Origin: Microbacterium sp. ET2
GTDB lineage: Bacteria > Actinomycetota > Actinomycetes > Actinomycetales > Microbacteriaceae
Reading direction: 5' to 3'
Assembly (NCBI RefSeq): GCF_030347395.1
Contig: NZ_CP128170.1
Coordinates: forward strand, 3,472,001 to 3,536,000
Length of the DNA stretch: 64,000 nt
A program made the position numbers and the translations under genes. Under the pieces are notes generated by a model. The model ran no database searches and was not told the origin of the DNA. It saw only the letters and a program-made list of their open reading frames with translations. Positions 26,683 to 37,691 of the stretch are shown one piece after another (position 1 is the first letter of the stretch; each line of letters starts with the position of its first letter).

Positions 26683-27644
26683 GGCACCTGCTCGACACCA
26701 AGACCCTCGACCGGGAGGCGGCGATCGGCATCCTCGACGTCGCCGAGGACATGGCCGACACCCAGCGCCGCGAGGTGAAGAAGCTCCCGACGCTGCGCGG
26801 CAAGACGGTGGTGAACCTCTTCTTCGAGGACTCCACCCGCACCCGCATCTCGTTCGAAGCGGCGGCCAAACGCCTTTCCGCCGATGTCATCAACTTCTCT
26901 GCCAAGGGCTCGAGCGTGTCCAAGGGCGAGTCGCTCCAGGACACCGCGCAGACCCTGCAGGCGATGGGCGCCGACGCGGTCGTCATCCGTCATGGTGCGT
27001 CCGGCGCGCCGCGGACCCTCGCCACGAGCGGCTGGATCACCGCCGGAGTGGTCAACGCCGGCGACGGCACCCATGAGCACCCCACACAGGCGCTCCTCGA
27101 CGCGTTCACGATCCGCAAGCGCCGCTTCGGTGCCGCCAGTCGCGGCCGTGGGCTCGACGGCGTCCGCGTGACGATCGTCGGCGACATCCTCCACTCGAGG
27201 GTCGCCCGCTCCAATGTCTGGCTGCTCACGGCCCTCGGGGCGGACCTCACCCTCGTCGCTCCACCCACGCTCATCCCGCAGGATGTCTCGGGCTGGCCGG
27301 TCACGGTTCAGTACGACCTCGACCGTGCCATCGCCGACGGTCCCGATGCCGTGATGATGCTGCGGATCCAGCTCGAGCGGATGCGTGCGGCCTACTTCCC
27401 GACGGAGCGGGAGTATGCGCGGGTCTGGGGCCTGTCACGGCAACGGGTCGCAGCCCTTCCGCCCGATACGATGGTGTTGCACCCCGGCCCGATGAACAGG
27501 GGGCTGGAGATCGCCGCCGAAGCCGCGGATTCCGAGCGATCGACGGTGCTCGAGCAGGTGACCAACGGTGTGTCCGTGCGGATGGCCGTGCTGTACCTCC
27601 TGCTGGCCGGCGAGCGCGACGACGAGAGAGAGGACGGACGATGA
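26679..27644 (+). CDS. pyrB: Aspartate carbamoyltransferase catalytic subunit
   Basis: Second step of pyrimidine synthesis: carbamoyl phosphate plus aspartate. 321 aa, GTG start in the pyrR stop. Carbamoyl-phosphate site [13 protein letters not shown] at about 48-60, [27 protein letters not shown] and [11 protein letters not shown] are all present. No regulatory subunit pyrI is present, as usual in actinobacteria. Confidence 0.97.
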   Translation: MRHLLDTKTLDREAAIGILDVAEDMADTQRREVKKLPTLRGKTVVNLFFEDSTRTRISFEAAAKRLSADVINFSAKGSSVSKGESLQDTAQTLQAMGADAVVIRHGASGAPRTLATSGWITAGVVNAGDGTHEHPTQALLDAFTIRKRRFGAASRGRGLDGVRVTIVGDILHSRVARSNVWLLTALGADLTLVAPPTLIPQDVSGWPVTVQYDLDRAIADGPDAVMMLRIQLERMRAAYFPTEREYARVWGLSRQRVAALPPDTMVLHPGPMNRGLEIAAEAADSERSTVLEQVTNGVSVRMAVLYLLLAGERDDEREDGR

Positions 27645-28972
27645 GCGCCCCTCACTCCGCCATCCCGGCCACCCTGCTGATCCGCGGTGCCGCGCCGTTG
27701 GGCGATGGGCGAGGTGACATCCTCGTCGAGGACGGCATCATCGCCGAGGTCGGCTCAGGTCTCACGCGTAGTGGTGCCACCGTCATCGATGCGGACGGGC
27801 TCATCGCCCTGCCGGGTCTCGTCGACCTCCACACGCACCTGCGCGAACCCGGGTTCGAGCACGCCGAGACCGTTCTGACCGGCTCGCGTGCTGCAGCCGC
27901 CGGCGGCTACACCACCGTGTTCGCGATGCCGAACACCTCGCCCGTGGCCGACACCGCCGGCGTCGTCGAGCAGGAGCTCGCGCTCGGCGAGGCCGCCGGG
28001 TACGCCACGGTCCAGCCGATCGGCGCCGTCACCGTCGGGCAGCGCGGCCAAAGCCTCGCCGAGCTCGGCGCGATGGCCCACTCCCGAGCGCGCGTACGGG
28101 TGTTCAGCGACGACGGGTTCTGCGTCTGGGATCCGCTGATCATGCGCCGCGCGCTGGAATACGTCAAGGCGTTCGACGGCGTCATCGCGCAGCATGCGCA
28201 AGATCCGCGGCTCACCGAGGGCGCGCAGATGAACGAGGGGGCGGTGTCGGCGGAGCTGGGTCTGGCGGGCTGGCCCGCGGTCGCGGAGGAGTCGATCATC
28301 GCCCGCGACGTGCTCCTGGCCGAGCACGTCGGCTCGCGCCTGCACGTCTGCCACCTCTCCACAGCCGGGTCGGTCGACATCATCCGGTGGGCGAAGCGCC
28401 GGGGGGTGGCCGTGACCGCCGAGGTCACACCCCACCACCTGCTGCTCACCGACGAGCTCGTCCGCGGCTACGACGCGCGGTTCAAGGTCAACCCGCCGCT
28501 TCGCCGAGACGATGACGTCCGGGCCGTGCGGGAAGGACTCGCCGACGGCACGATCGACATCGTGGCCACCGATCACGCCCCGCACCCCGCCGAGGCGAAG
28601 GCGTGCGAGTGGCAGGCGGCGGCCAACGGAATGGTCGGACTCGAGAGTGCGCTGCGGGTGGTGCACGAGGCGATGGTGAACACCGGGATGCTGGGATGGG
28701 ACGACGTCGCCCGGGTGATGTCCGCAGCCCCGGCCCGCATCGGCCGTCTCCCGGGAGCCGGGACGCCGCTGACCGCCGGCCAGCCGGCGTCGCTGACCCT
28801 CTACGACCCCGCCGCTGCGCGCCCGTTCACCACGGAGGACCTCCGGGGGCGGAGTGAGAACTCGCCCTACCTCGGCCGCGCCCTGCCGGGCGAGGTGCGC
28901 GTCACACTCCACCGAGGCGTGCTCACCGTCGTCGACGGGGACGTGCTCGAGACACCGGGGGTGCACGCATGA
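27641..28972 (+). CDS. pyrC: Dihydroorotase
   Basis: Ring closure of carbamoyl aspartate to dihydroorotate. 443 aa, ATG start overlapping pyrB by four. Metal site [17 protein letters not shown] at about 66-82, MPNTSPV substrate loop, [29 protein letters not shown] and the catalytic VATDHAPH near 310. The Asp-containing metal bridge region resembles the long Bacillus-type enzyme rather than the short E. coli form. Confidence 0.96.
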   Translation: MSAPHSAIPATLLIRGAAPLGDGRGDILVEDGIIAEVGSGLTRSGATVIDADGLIALPGLVDLHTHLREPGFEHAETVLTGSRAAAAGGYTTVFAMPNTSPVADTAGVVEQELALGEAAGYATVQPIGAVTVGQRGQSLAELGAMAHSRARVRVFSDDGFCVWDPLIMRRALEYVKAFDGVIAQHAQDPRLTEGAQMNEGAVSAELGLAGWPAVAEESIIARDVLLAEHVGSRLHVCHLSTAGSVDIIRWAKRRGVAVTAEVTPHHLLLTDELVRGYDARFKVNPPLRRDDDVRAVREGLADGTIDIVATDHAPHPAEAKACEWQAAANGMVGLESALRVVHEAMVNTGMLGWDDVARVMSAAPARIGRLPGAGTPLTAGQPASLTLYDPAAARPFTTEDLRGRSENSPYLGRALPGEVRVTLHRGVLTVVDGDVLETPGVHA

Positions 28973-29472
28973 CCCGCGAGGGTGCACTCATCGTCACCCT
29001 GGCCGGGGTCGTCGTCGTGCTCCTCCTCCTTCTCTGGGCCTGGCGCCGACGATCGCGTCGTGATGCGGGGCTCGCTGCGCCCGTGGGGACACCGCCCGAG
29101 ACCGCGGCGGAGCTCGCGCGCTTCGGCGTGCTGTACGTCGCCACCACGCGCCACGACGAACCGCTCGAGCGTCTCGCGATCCGACACCTGGGCTTCCGCG
29201 CGCGTGGTGAGGTCACCGTCACCGACGGCGGCGTCGCCCTCGATCTCGACGGCGCCCCCCGGCTCTTCCTCGCCACCGCCCGCCTCGCCGCCGTCGACCA
29301 GGCGACCGTCGCCATCGACCGCGTCGTCGAGTCGGGCGGCCTCACCCGCCTCGTCTGGCGGCTCGACGACGGCACGCCCGTCGACTCCTACTTCCGGCCG
29401 CAGGAAGCCTCCGCGCAGGCTCTTGCAACCGCCATCCGACCCATCGTTGCCCCGACTGGAGACGACACATGA
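28969..29472 (+). CDS. Membrane-anchored PH-like protein of the actinobacterial pyr operon
   Basis: A 167-aa protein with one N-terminal membrane span (about 6-25, [19 protein letters not shown]) followed by a basic stop and a soluble beta-rich domain of about 110 residues. The same position between pyrC and carA is occupied in Mycobacterium tuberculosis by Rv1382, a membrane protein of unknown function, and this looks like its counterpart. 4-base overlaps with both neighbours lock it into the operon. Its role in pyrimidine synthesis is unknown. Confidence 0.75.
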   Translation: MTREGALIVTLAGVVVVLLLLLWAWRRRSRRDAGLAAPVGTPPETAAELARFGVLYVATTRHDEPLERLAIRHLGFRARGEVTVTDGGVALDLDGAPRLFLATARLAAVDQATVAIDRVVESGGLTRLVWRLDDGTPVDSYFRPQEASAQALATAIRPIVAPTGDDT

Positions 29473-30680
29473 CTGCGCTTCCCACCTCAGCGCTCCCCGC
29501 TGGCGCGCTCCTCGCCGCCGCCCCCGCCGTCCTCGTGCTCGAGGACGGCACCCGCCACACCGGGCGCGCCTACGGCGCGCGCGGCACCACCCTCGGCGAA
29601 GTCGTCTTCTCCACCGGGATGACCGGCTACCAGGAGACCCTCACCGACCCGTCGTACGCCGGCCAGATCGTGCTGCAGACCGCCCCTCACATCGGCAACA
29701 CCGGGATGAACTCCGAAGATGTCGAGTCGCGGCGCATCTGGGTGGCCGGCTACATCGTCCGCGATCCCGCGCGTGTGGTGTCGAGCTGGCGCTCCGAGCG
29801 ATCGCTCGACGAGGCGTTGGCCGCCGATGGGATCGTCGGCATCAGCGGAATCGACACGCGGGCCGTCACCCGTCACATCCGCTCCGCCGGAAGCATGCGC
29901 GGAGGGATCTTCTCCGGCGAAGCCGCCGGCTGGGACGCCGAGGAGCAGCTCCGCCTGGTGAAGGAGGCCCCCGAGATGACGGGCCAGAACCTCTCCTCGA
30001 CGGTGTCGGTCGGGGCCGTGGAGGTCACACCCGCACGAGGTGAGCGCCTCGGCAACCTCGCGGTGCTCGACCTCGGCGTCAAGCAGGCCACGATTGTGAA
30101 CCTCGCCGACCGGGGTTTCGACGTTCACGTTCTGCCGCAGAACGCCACGATCGACGACATCCGCGCCATCGACCCCATCGCGGTGTTCTACTCCAACGGG
30201 CCCGGCGACCCCGCGGCCTCGGCCGATCACGTCGAGCTGCTGCGCGCCGTGCTGGATGACCGGCTGCCCTTCTTCGGCATCTGCTTCGGCAATCAGCTTC
30301 TCGGCCGCGCTCTCGGCCTCGGCACCTACAAGCTGCCCTTCGGCCACCGTGGCATCAATCAGCCGGTGCTCGACAAGGTGACCGGCAGGGTGGAGATCAC
30401 CGCTCACAATCACGGCTTCGCCGTCGACGCGCCGCTGGAGGGCTCCTTCGACAGCCCACAGGGGTACGGGCGGGTCGAGGTGAGCCACATCGGTTTGAAC
30501 GACAACGTCGTCGAGGGGCTGCGTGCCCTCGACATCCCCGCCTTCTCGGTGCAGTACCACCCCGAGGCGGCGGCAGGTCCACACGACGCCAACTATCTGT
30601 TCGACCGGTTCCGTGACATGGTGCGCGCGCATCGTGACACCCGACCCGGCGCCGCGAACGTCCAGGAGAGCAACCACTGA
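29469..30680 (+). CDS. carA: Carbamoyl-phosphate synthase small (glutaminase) subunit
   Basis: Releases ammonia from glutamine for CarB. 403 aa. The N-terminal half has [20 protein letters not shown]. The class I amidotransferase half carries the nucleophile in [15 protein letters not shown], plus GINQPV and the His-Glu pair in [13 protein letters not shown]. Intact catalytic triad. The stop shares a base with the carB start. Confidence 0.97.
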   Translation: MTALPTSALPAGALLAAAPAVLVLEDGTRHTGRAYGARGTTLGEVVFSTGMTGYQETLTDPSYAGQIVLQTAPHIGNTGMNSEDVESRRIWVAGYIVRDPARVVSSWRSERSLDEALAADGIVGISGIDTRAVTRHIRSAGSMRGGIFSGEAAGWDAEEQLRLVKEAPEMTGQNLSSTVSVGAVEVTPARGERLGNLAVLDLGVKQATIVNLADRGFDVHVLPQNATIDDIRAIDPIAVFYSNGPGDPAASADHVELLRAVLDDRLPFFGICFGNQLLGRALGLGTYKLPFGHRGINQPVLDKVTGRVEITAHNHGFAVDAPLEGSFDSPQGYGRVEVSHIGLNDNVVEGLRALDIPAFSVQYHPEAAAGPHDANYLFDRFRDMVRAHRDTRPGAANVQESNH

Positions 30681-33600
30681 TGCCCAAGCGCGACGACATC
30701 CACAGCGTCCTCGTCATCGGGTCCGGCCCGATCGTGATCGGCCAGGCTGCCGAGTTCGACTACTCCGGAACCCAGGCGTGCCGGGTCCTGCGAGCCGAGG
30801 GGGTGCGGGTCATCCTGGTCAACCCCAACCCGGCGACGATCATGACCGACCCCGACTTCGCCGATGCGACCTACATCGAACCGATCACCGCCGAGGTGCT
30901 CGAGACGATCATCGCCAAGGAGAAGCCCGATGCGATCCTTCCCACGCTCGGCGGCCAGACGGCCTTGAACGCCGCCATCTCGCTGCACGAGAAGGGGATC
31001 CTCGACGCCTACGGCGTCGAGCTGATCGGCGCCAAGGTCGATGCGATCCGCAAGGGTGAGGACCGGCAGGTGTTCAAGGAGCTCGTCATCGAGGCGGGTG
31101 CGGATGTCGCGGCGAGCCGGATCTGCCACACGATGGACGAGGTGCTCGCCGGCGCCGCCGAACTCGGCTACCCCCTCGTCGTGCGCCCCTCGTTCACGAT
31201 GGGAGGCCTCGGATCCGGCTTCGCCTTCGATGAGGCCGACCTCCGCCGCATCGCGGGTGCGGGCCTGCACGACTCGCCCACCCACGAGGTGCTCCTGGAG
31301 GAGTCGATCCTCGGGTGGAAGGAGTACGAGCTCGAGCTCATGCGCGACACCGCAGACAACACCGTCGTGGTCTGCACCATCGAGAACGTCGACCCCGTCG
31401 GGGTGCACACGGGGGATTCGATCACCGTTGCGCCGTCGCTGACCCTCACCGACCGCGAGTATCAGAAGCTGCGTGACATCGGCATCGACATCATCCGCGC
31501 CGTGGGCGTGGATACCGGTGGCTGCAACATCCAGTTCGCCGTGAATCCCGATGACGGCCGCATCATCGTGATCGAGATGAACCCGCGGGTGTCGCGCTCC
31601 TCCGCCCTGGCCTCGAAGGCCACGGGCTTCCCGATCGCGAAGATCGCCGCCAAGCTCGCCATCGGGTACCGCCTCGATGAGATCCCGAACGACATCACCC
31701 GCGTGACCCCGGCGAGCTTCGAGCCGACGCTGGACTACGTCGTGGTGAAGGTGCCCCGCTTCAACTTCGAGAAGTTCCCGGCTGCCGACACCACGCTGAC
31801 CACCACCATGAAGTCGGTGGGCGAGGCGATGGCGATCGGTCGCAACTTCACCACCGCGCTGCAGAAGGCGCTCCGTTCGCTGGAGAAGCGCGGCTCGAGC
31901 TTCCACTGGGGTCCGCAGTCCCGATCGGTGGAGGAGCTGCTGGAAGGCGCGAAGACCCCGACCGATGGGCGCATCGTCCTCGTCCAGCAGGCGCTCCGCC
32001 TGGGTGCCACCCCTGAGCAGGCGTTCGACGCCACGGCGATCGATCCGTGGTTCCTCGATCAGATCGTGCTCATCAATGAGGTGGCGGACCTCATCCGAGA
32101 CGCGCCGGAGCTGGATGAGGCGACGCTGCGGCAGGCGAAGGATCACGGTTTCAGCGACGCTCAGATCGCGCAGCTGCGCGGGATGACCGAGGCCGAAACG
32201 CGCGGCACCCGTCACGGGCTCGGCATCCGCCCGGTGTACAAGACCGTCGACACCTGTGCGGGGGAGTTCCCGGCGCTGACGCCGTATCACTACTCCAGCT
32301 ACGACGCCGAGACCGAGATCGCCGCGTCGGAGCGCACCAAGGTCGTCATCATCGGTTCGGGCCCGAACCGCATCGGGCAGGGCGTGGAGTTCGACTACTC
32401 GTGCGTCCACGCATCGTTCGCGCTCGCCGATGCCGGATTCGAGACCATCATGGTCAACTGCAATCCCGAGACCGTCTCCACCGACTACGACACCTCCGAC
32501 CGGCTGTACTTCGAGCCGCTCACCCTGGAGGACGTGCTGGAGGTGCTGTACGCCGAGTCGCAGTCGGGGGAGATCCTCGGCGTCATCTGCCAGCTGGGCG
32601 GGCAGACGCCGCTGGGTCTGGCCCAGGGCATCGAGGATGCCGGGTACCGGATCCTCGGCACGAGCCCCGCAGCCATCGAGCTCGCCGAGGAGCGGGAGCT
32701 GTTCTCCCGCCTCCTCGATGACGCCGGCCTCCTTGCGCCGCGCAACGGCACGGCGATCGACGTCGAGCAGGCCGTGACGATCGCGGAGGAGATCGGGTAC
32801 CCGGTTCTCGTGCGTCCGAGCTTCGTCCTCGGCGGCCGCGGGATGGAGATCGTCTACGACACCTCGAGCCTGCGCGACTACTTCGTGCGCATCGCCGATC
32901 AGGCGATCATCGGGCCGGGGATGCCGCTCCTGGTCGACCGGTTCCTCGACGACGCGATCGAGATCGACGTCGACGCCCTCTACGACGGCGACCGGCTGTA
33001 CGTGGGCGGCATCATGGAGCACCTCGAAGAGGCCGGCATCCACTCCGGCGACTCCAGCTGCGCGCTCCCGCCGATGTCGCTCGGCCGCAGCGACATCGAC
33101 CGGGTTCGCGAGGCGACGCTCGCCATCGCCCACCGCGTGGGGGTGCGGGGGCTGCTGAACGTGCAGTTCGCGATCAGCGCCGGGGTGCTCTACGTCATCG
33201 AGGCGAACCCGCGCGCGAGCCGCACGGTGCCGTTCGTCTCCAAGGCGCTCGGGATCCCGCTCGCCAAAGCCGCCAGCCGCATCATGGCGGGCTCGACGGT
33301 CGCCGAGCTCGTCACCGAGGGCCTGCTCCCCGAGGCCGACGGCTCGCGCGTGCCCCTCGGAGCGCCCGTCGCGGTGAAGGAGGCGGTGCTCCCGTTCAAG
33401 CGGTTCCGCACCCGCGACGGACAGATCGTCGACTCGGTGCTCGGACCCGAGATGCGCTCGACCGGCGAGGTCATGGGCATCGATCGCGACTTCCCGACCG
33501 CGTTCGCCAAGAGTCAGGAGGCCGCCTACGGCGGGATGCCGCTGACGGGGACCGTCTTCATCTCGGTCGCCGACGGTGACAAGCGCGCCGTGATCCTCCC

Positions 33601-33967
33601 CGCCCACCGCCTCCAGGAGCTCGGCTTCGACCTCGTCGCCACCGAGGGGACGGCGGAGATCCTCGGACGCAACGGCATCGAGGTGCGCGTGGTGAACAAG
33701 TACTCCGCCACGCAGACGACGGGGGAGACGAACATCGTCGACCTCATCAACGCCGGCGACATCGACATCGTCGTGAACACCCCGAGCGGGGGGCTCGCGC
33801 GTGCCGACGGCTACGAGATCCGCGCAGCGGCGGTCGCGGCCGACAAGGCGCTGTTCACCACCATGGCGGTGCTCGGTGCCGCCGTGAGCGCCCTCCCCGT
33901 GCTGCGTGAGGGGTTCGCGGTGCGGAGCCTGCAGGAGTACGCCGCCGATCGGGCGGAGGCCCGGTGA
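30680..33967 (+). CDS. carB: Carbamoyl-phosphate synthase large subunit
   Basis: Makes carbamoyl phosphate for pyrimidines and arginine. 1095 aa, full length, two homologous halves. Each half starts with a [16 protein letters not shown] / [15 protein letters not shown] loop and contains an ATP-grasp domain ([14 protein letters not shown] and [14 protein letters not shown], then [18 protein letters not shown] and [18 protein letters not shown]). The C-terminal ~140 residues form the MGS-like allosteric domain ([27 protein letters not shown]). ATG 30680 overlaps carA by one base. Confidence 0.97.
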   Translation: MPKRDDIHSVLVIGSGPIVIGQAAEFDYSGTQACRVLRAEGVRVILVNPNPATIMTDPDFADATYIEPITAEVLETIIAKEKPDAILPTLGGQTALNAAISLHEKGILDAYGVELIGAKVDAIRKGEDRQVFKELVIEAGADVAASRICHTMDEVLAGAAELGYPLVVRPSFTMGGLGSGFAFDEADLRRIAGAGLHDSPTHEVLLEESILGWKEYELELMRDTADNTVVVCTIENVDPVGVHTGDSITVAPSLTLTDREYQKLRDIGIDIIRAVGVDTGGCNIQFAVNPDDGRIIVIEMNPRVSRSSALASKATGFPIAKIAAKLAIGYRLDEIPNDITRVTPASFEPTLDYVVVKVPRFNFEKFPAADTTLTTTMKSVGEAMAIGRNFTTALQKALRSLEKRGSSFHWGPQSRSVEELLEGAKTPTDGRIVLVQQALRLGATPEQAFDATAIDPWFLDQIVLINEVADLIRDAPELDEATLRQAKDHGFSDAQIAQLRGMTEAETRGTRHGLGIRPVYKTVDTCAGEFPALTPYHYSSYDAETEIAASERTKVVIIGSGPNRIGQGVEFDYSCVHASFALADAGFETIMVNCNPETVSTDYDTSDRLYFEPLTLEDVLEVLYAESQSGEILGVICQLGGQTPLGLAQGIEDAGYRILGTSPAAIELAEERELFSRLLDDAGLLAPRNGTAIDVEQAVTIAEEIGYPVLVRPSFVLGGRGMEIVYDTSSLRDYFVRIADQAIIGPGMPLLVDRFLDDAIEIDVDALYDGDRLYVGGIMEHLEEAGIHSGDSSCALPPMSLGRSDIDRVREATLAIAHRVGVRGLLNVQFAISAGVLYVIEANPRASRTVPFVSKALGIPLAKAASRIMAGSTVAELVTEGLLPEADGSRVPLGAPVAVKEAVLPFKRFRTRDGQIVDSVLGPEMRSTGEVMGIDRDFPTAFAKSQEAAYGGMPLTGTVFISVADGDKRAVILPAHRLQELGFDLVATEGTAEILGRNGIEVRVVNKYSATQTTGETNIVDLINAGDIDIVVNTPSGGLARADGYEIRAAAVAADKALFTTMAVLGAAVSALPVLREGFAVRSLQEYAADRAEAR

Positions 33968-34821
33968 CCGGTTTCGCCGAACGTCTGCGCGCGGCCCTCG
34001 ACACCCACGGCCCCCTCTGCGTCGGGATCGACCCTCACGCGCACCTCCTCGCCGAGTGGGGCCTCGGTGACACCGCTGCCGCGGTTCGCGACTTCGCGTT
34101 GCGGACCGTCGACGCCGCGGCCGGGCGCGTCGGCGTGGTGAAGCCCCAGGTGGCGTTCTTCGAGAGATTCGGGGCCGGCGGGTTCGCGGCGCTGGAGGAG
34201 ACGCTCGCCGCCGCGCGTGCGGCGGGGCTGATCGTCATCGCCGACGCCAAGCGCGGCGACATCGGCAGCACGATGGCCGCGTATGCGGCCGCCTGGCTGA
34301 CCCCCGGCTCACCGTTGGAGGCCGACGCGCTCACCGTCAGTGCCTACCTCGGACCCGATTCCCTCCGCGAGACCCTGACCGGGGCGGTCCGTGCGGGGAA
34401 GGGCGTCTTCGTGCTGGCTGCCACCAGCAATCCCGAAGCGACGCCGTTGCAGACCGCGCACCCCGTGGATGTGGCGGCGGATGACGGCCAGACGGTCGCC
34501 GCCCGGGTCGCCCGCGACGTCACGTGGGTGAACGGCTCGGCCGCCTTCACCGGTGACCTCGGTCCGATCGGACTCGTGGTGGGCGCGACGGTGGACCGGT
34601 GGGAACTCGGCCTCACCGACGACCTGCTGCGCGGCGCACCTCTCCTCGCGCCCGGATTCGGCGCGCAAGGTGCTCAGCCCACCGACCTGTCGCGCCTGTT
34701 CGGTGCTCTGTCGCGCAACGTCCTCGCCAGCGAGAGCCGCAGCATCCTGTCCGCCGGACCGGCCGACCTCGCTTCCCGGATCGAGCAGCGGCGGGCCCTG
34801 TACCGGGAGGGACGGTCGTGA
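33964..34821 (+). CDS. pyrF: Orotidine 5'-phosphate decarboxylase (type 2)
   Basis: Final step to UMP. 285 aa, GTG start in the carB stop. This is the long actinobacterial/mycobacterial type: catalytic lysines and aspartate in [22 protein letters not shown] at about 80-102, with [11 protein letters not shown] at the start and APGFGAQGA at the phosphate site. pyrD and pyrE are not in this window. Stop overlaps the next gene (GTGA). Confidence 0.95.
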   Translation: MTGFAERLRAALDTHGPLCVGIDPHAHLLAEWGLGDTAAAVRDFALRTVDAAAGRVGVVKPQVAFFERFGAGGFAALEETLAAARAAGLIVIADAKRGDIGSTMAAYAAAWLTPGSPLEADALTVSAYLGPDSLRETLTGAVRAGKGVFVLAATSNPEATPLQTAHPVDVAADDGQTVAARVARDVTWVNGSAAFTGDLGPIGLVVGATVDRWELGLTDDLLRGAPLLAPGFGAQGAQPTDLSRLFGALSRNVLASESRSILSAGPADLASRIEQRRALYREGRS

Positions 34822-35717
34822 TCTCGTCCCGTCGCCCTCCCGAGGTCGACCGCCGCGCCGCCTCGGAGCGGGCGGTTGCCGCGCGCCGCGCCCGCGCCGC
34901 GCTCAAGCGCGATCTGGCCACGCGCATCATCTCGCCTCAGGAGCTCACCCGCCGTGCCTTCGCTGCTCCGGATTCGCCTGCCGGGACGCTGCGCGTCACC
35001 GAGTTCCTCACCGCCCTTCCGGCCATCGGGGAGGGCAAGCGCGACCGGATCCTCGAATCCCTCGCCATCTCGCCGGTGAAGCGACTCGGCGGGCTCGGCG
35101 CCCGCCAACGTCGCGACCTGACGGCCTTCCTCGACGAGCGGTGGCCCGAGCCCGCGCCGCGGACGGGTCGCAGTCGCCTCATCGTGCTGGCCGGCCCGAC
35201 GGCGGTGGGGAAGGGGACGGTCGCGGCGCACATCAAGACGCACCACCCCGAGATCCTGCTGTCCGTCTCCGCGACCACGCGCGGGCCGCGACCGGGGGAG
35301 CGGGACGGCGAGCACTACTACTTCGTCGGCGATGTCGAGTTCGACAGGCTCATCGCGGAAGGCCAGCTCCTCGAATGGGCGACGGTGCACAACTCCCACC
35401 GCTACGGCACCCCCCGCCGGCCGATCGAGGAGGCCCTGGCGCAGGGCCGCACCGTGCTGCTCGAGATCGATCTGCAGGGGGCACGGCAGGTCCGGGCCGC
35501 CGAGCCGTCGGCGACGCTCGTCTTCCTCCTGCCACCCAGCTGGGACGAACTGGTGAACCGGCTCGTGGGGCGCGGCACCGAGGATGCCGAGGAGCGCGCC
35601 CGGCGTCTGCGCACCGCGCGGGTCGAACTGGCAGCGCAGTCGGAGTTCGATTACCGCGTGGTCAACGACGACGTCGCCCGGGCGGCATCAGAGGTCGTTT
35701 CGCTCGCCGCACGCTGA
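34818..35717 (+). CDS. gmk: Integration-host-factor-like domain fused to guanylate kinase
   Basis: One 299-aa reading frame that combines two proteins normally encoded by neighbouring genes (mihF and gmk). Residues 1 to about 105 are basic and match the actinobacterial mIHF fold, including a helix-two-turn-helix with FLTALPAIGEGKRDRILE, LAISPVKRLGGLGARQR and DLTAFLDERWP. From about 118 the guanylate kinase starts: P-loop GPTAVGKGT at 126-134, SVSATTRGPRPGERDGEHY, LEWATVHNSHRYGTP and LLEIDLQGARQV, with no stop between. GTG 34818 overlaps pyrF. The enzyme part makes GDP from GMP; the DNA-binding part would give the protein a second, chromosomal role. Confidence 0.88.
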   Translation: MISSRRPPEVDRRAASERAVAARRARAALKRDLATRIISPQELTRRAFAAPDSPAGTLRVTEFLTALPAIGEGKRDRILESLAISPVKRLGGLGARQRRDLTAFLDERWPEPAPRTGRSRLIVLAGPTAVGKGTVAAHIKTHHPEILLSVSATTRGPRPGERDGEHYYFVGDVEFDRLIAEGQLLEWATVHNSHRYGTPRRPIEEALAQGRTVLLEIDLQGARQVRAAEPSATLVFLLPPSWDELVNRLVGRGTEDAEERARRLRTARVELAAQSEFDYRVVNDDVARAASEVVSLAAR

Positions 35718-35790
35718 TCCGGCGGACGCGGACGTTTCACAACGTTACGTCCGATGTGTCATATCGATGCCGGGTGGGCAGGGTGGGGAC
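35718..35790 (+). other. Promoter region of the sulfonate/sulfur operon
   Basis: This 73-bp gap contains an AACGTT palindrome (35741-35746) beside a -35-like TTTCAC (35735-35740) and an AT-richer TCATATCGAT (35759-35768). It is one of the few AT-rich spots in the window. A promoter with an operator is plausible but not certain. Confidence 0.3.
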
Positions 35791-36642
35791 ATGCCCATCC
35801 CGAACTCCCGCGTCGCCGACGTGCCGTCAGGCCGCGCATCGCGCGGCGCGGTCCGCGTCGCCGGGGTGGCTCGGACGTTCCCGACGCCCGCGCCGCTGCC
35901 GGTGCTGCGCGGTGTGGACCTCACGCTCGCGCCCGGTGAGATCGTGGCCGTGGTGGGGCCGTCCGGATGCGGCAAGTCGACGCTTCTGCGCCTCCTCGCA
36001 GGGCTGGACACTCCGACCTCGGGTGTGATCGAGCTCGACGCCGCGCCCGTCCGCGACACCGACGAGCGCACCGCGGTGGCCTTCCAGGAACCGCGCCTGC
36101 TGCCGTGGCGCACCATCGCAGACAACGTCGCCCTCGGACTTCCTCGCGGGATCCGCGGGTCGGAGCGCCGAGACCGCGTCGCCGAACTCCTCGACCTCGT
36201 CGGTCTCAGCCACGCCGCCGACCGTCGCCCGCGCGAGGTCTCCGGCGGCATGGCCCAGCGCACCTCCCTCGCCCGGGCGCTGGCCCGGGGTCCCGAGGTC
36301 CTCCTGCTCGATGAGCCCTTCGGTGCTCTCGACGCCCTCACGCGCCTGCGCATGCAGGACCTGCTGCTGCAGATCCACGCCGCGCGGCCCACCACCGTCC
36401 TCCTCGTCACGCACGACGTCGAGGAGGCGCTGTACCTGGCCGACCGCGTACTGCTGCTGCGCTCCCTGGACGACTCCGCGGCGTCCTCGATCGCGCGCAT
36501 CGTCGAGGTGCCGGGCTCGCGCCCGCGCGACCGCGCCGCCCACGACTTCACCGCCCTGCGCGCCGAGCTCCTCGAAGGACTCGGCGTCGACACACACCAC
36601 AGCACACCCGACATCCGCACCCCCGCCGAGGAGATCCGATGA
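35791..36642 (+). CDS. ABC transporter ATP-binding protein, sulfonate/nitrate/taurine type
   Basis: A 283-aa ATPase. Walker A VGPSGCGKSTLL at about 52-63, Q-loop AFQEPRLLPWRT, signature EVSGGMAQRTSLARALA (SGGMAQR is the family form), Walker B LLLDEPFGALDALTRLRMQ and switch His VTHDVEEALYLAD. These details place it with SsuB/TauB-like importers. ATG 35791 follows GGTGGGGAC; an ATG at 35767 is an alternative. It is followed with a 4-base overlap by the binding protein gene. Confidence 0.9.
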   Translation: MPIPNSRVADVPSGRASRGAVRVAGVARTFPTPAPLPVLRGVDLTLAPGEIVAVVGPSGCGKSTLLRLLAGLDTPTSGVIELDAAPVRDTDERTAVAFQEPRLLPWRTIADNVALGLPRGIRGSERRDRVAELLDLVGLSHAADRRPREVSGGMAQRTSLARALARGPEVLLLDEPFGALDALTRLRMQDLLLQIHAARPTTVLLVTHDVEEALYLADRVLLLRSLDDSAASSIARIVEVPGSRPRDRAAHDFTALRAELLEGLGVDTHHSTPDIRTPAEEIR

Positions 36643-37691
36643 GCACCATCGTCCGCCGCACCCTTCCCGCCCTCGCGATCGCCGGGACGATCATGCTCGC
36701 CACGACCGGCTGCCTCGCGGGGGAGAGCGCCGGCGCGAGCAACGCCGATGCCGGGGGCTCGGCCGGGGCCGAGGGCGTGGAGTGGTCCACCGACACCCTG
36801 TCGATCGACTTCGCCACCTACAACCCCCTCAGCCTCATCGTGCGGGACCAGGGGCTTCTCGAAGAGGCGCTCGGCGACGACGTCACCGTCGAGTGGGTGC
36901 AGTCGGCGGGTTCGAACAAGGCCAACGAATTCCTGCGCGCGGGATCCATCGACGTGGGGTCGACGGCGGGGTCGGCGGCACTGCTCGCGCGCGCCAACGG
37001 ATCGCCCATCAAGGTGATCGACATCTACTCGCAGCCCGAGTGGTCGGCCCTCGTCGTGCCCGAGGGAAGCGACATCTCCTCCGTCGCCGACCTGGCCGGG
37101 AAATCCGTGGCCGCCACCCCGGGCACCGACCCCTACTTCTTCCTGCTCCAGGCGCTGGAGACGGAAGGGTTGACGGTCTCGGACATCCAGCTGCAGAACC
37201 TCCAGCACGCCGACGGGCGCGCCGCCCTCGACGCCGGGTCGGTCGATGCCTGGGCGGGCCTGGACCCGATCATGGCCGCCGCCGAGGCGGAGTCCGGCGC
37301 CGAGCTTCTCTACCGGAACGTCGACTTCAACTCCTACGGCTTCCTCAACGCCACCGAGGAGTTCCTGACCGACCACCCCGATGTCGCGCAGGTCGTCGTC
37401 GACGCCTACGAAGAGGCCCGTGCCTGGGCGTTGGAGAACCCCGAGGAGACTGCGGCGCTCCTGGCCGAGGTCGCCGGCATCGACCTCGCCGTCGCCGAGA
37501 CGGTGATCACCGAGCGCTCCAACCTCGATGTCAGCGGCATCCCCGGCGACGACCAGCTGGCGGTGCTGGAGAAGATCGGTCCGGTCCTCGTCGAGTCCGG
37601 CTCGATCCAGGGGGGTCAGGCCGCGGTCGACGAGGCCCTCGCCACCCTCGTCGACGACAGCTTCGCCCGCACCGCGACGGAGGATCAGTGA
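36639..37691 (+). CDS. ABC transporter substrate-binding lipoprotein, aliphatic sulfonate (SsuA) type
   Basis: A 350-aa protein. The N-terminus is a signal peptide ending in a lipobox (MLATTGC, Cys at about 25), so it is a lipid-anchored binding protein, matching the lgt gene later in the window. A Gly/Ala linker is followed by a two-lobe periplasmic-binding fold of the NMT1/SsuA group: NPLSLIVRDQGLLEEALG, WVQSAGSNKANEFLRAGSIDVGSTAG and GKSVAATPGTDPYFFLLQAL. The last two blocks are typical of sulfonate binding proteins. The exact ligand cannot be read from sequence. Confidence 0.85.
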   Translation: MSTIVRRTLPALAIAGTIMLATTGCLAGESAGASNADAGGSAGAEGVEWSTDTLSIDFATYNPLSLIVRDQGLLEEALGDDVTVEWVQSAGSNKANEFLRAGSIDVGSTAGSAALLARANGSPIKVIDIYSQPEWSALVVPEGSDISSVADLAGKSVAATPGTDPYFFLLQALETEGLTVSDIQLQNLQHADGRAALDAGSVDAWAGLDPIMAAAEAESGAELLYRNVDFNSYGFLNATEEFLTDHPDVAQVVVDAYEEARAWALENPEETAALLAEVAGIDLAVAETVITERSNLDVSGIPGDDQLAVLEKIGPVLVESGSIQGGQAAVDEALATLVDDSFARTATEDQ

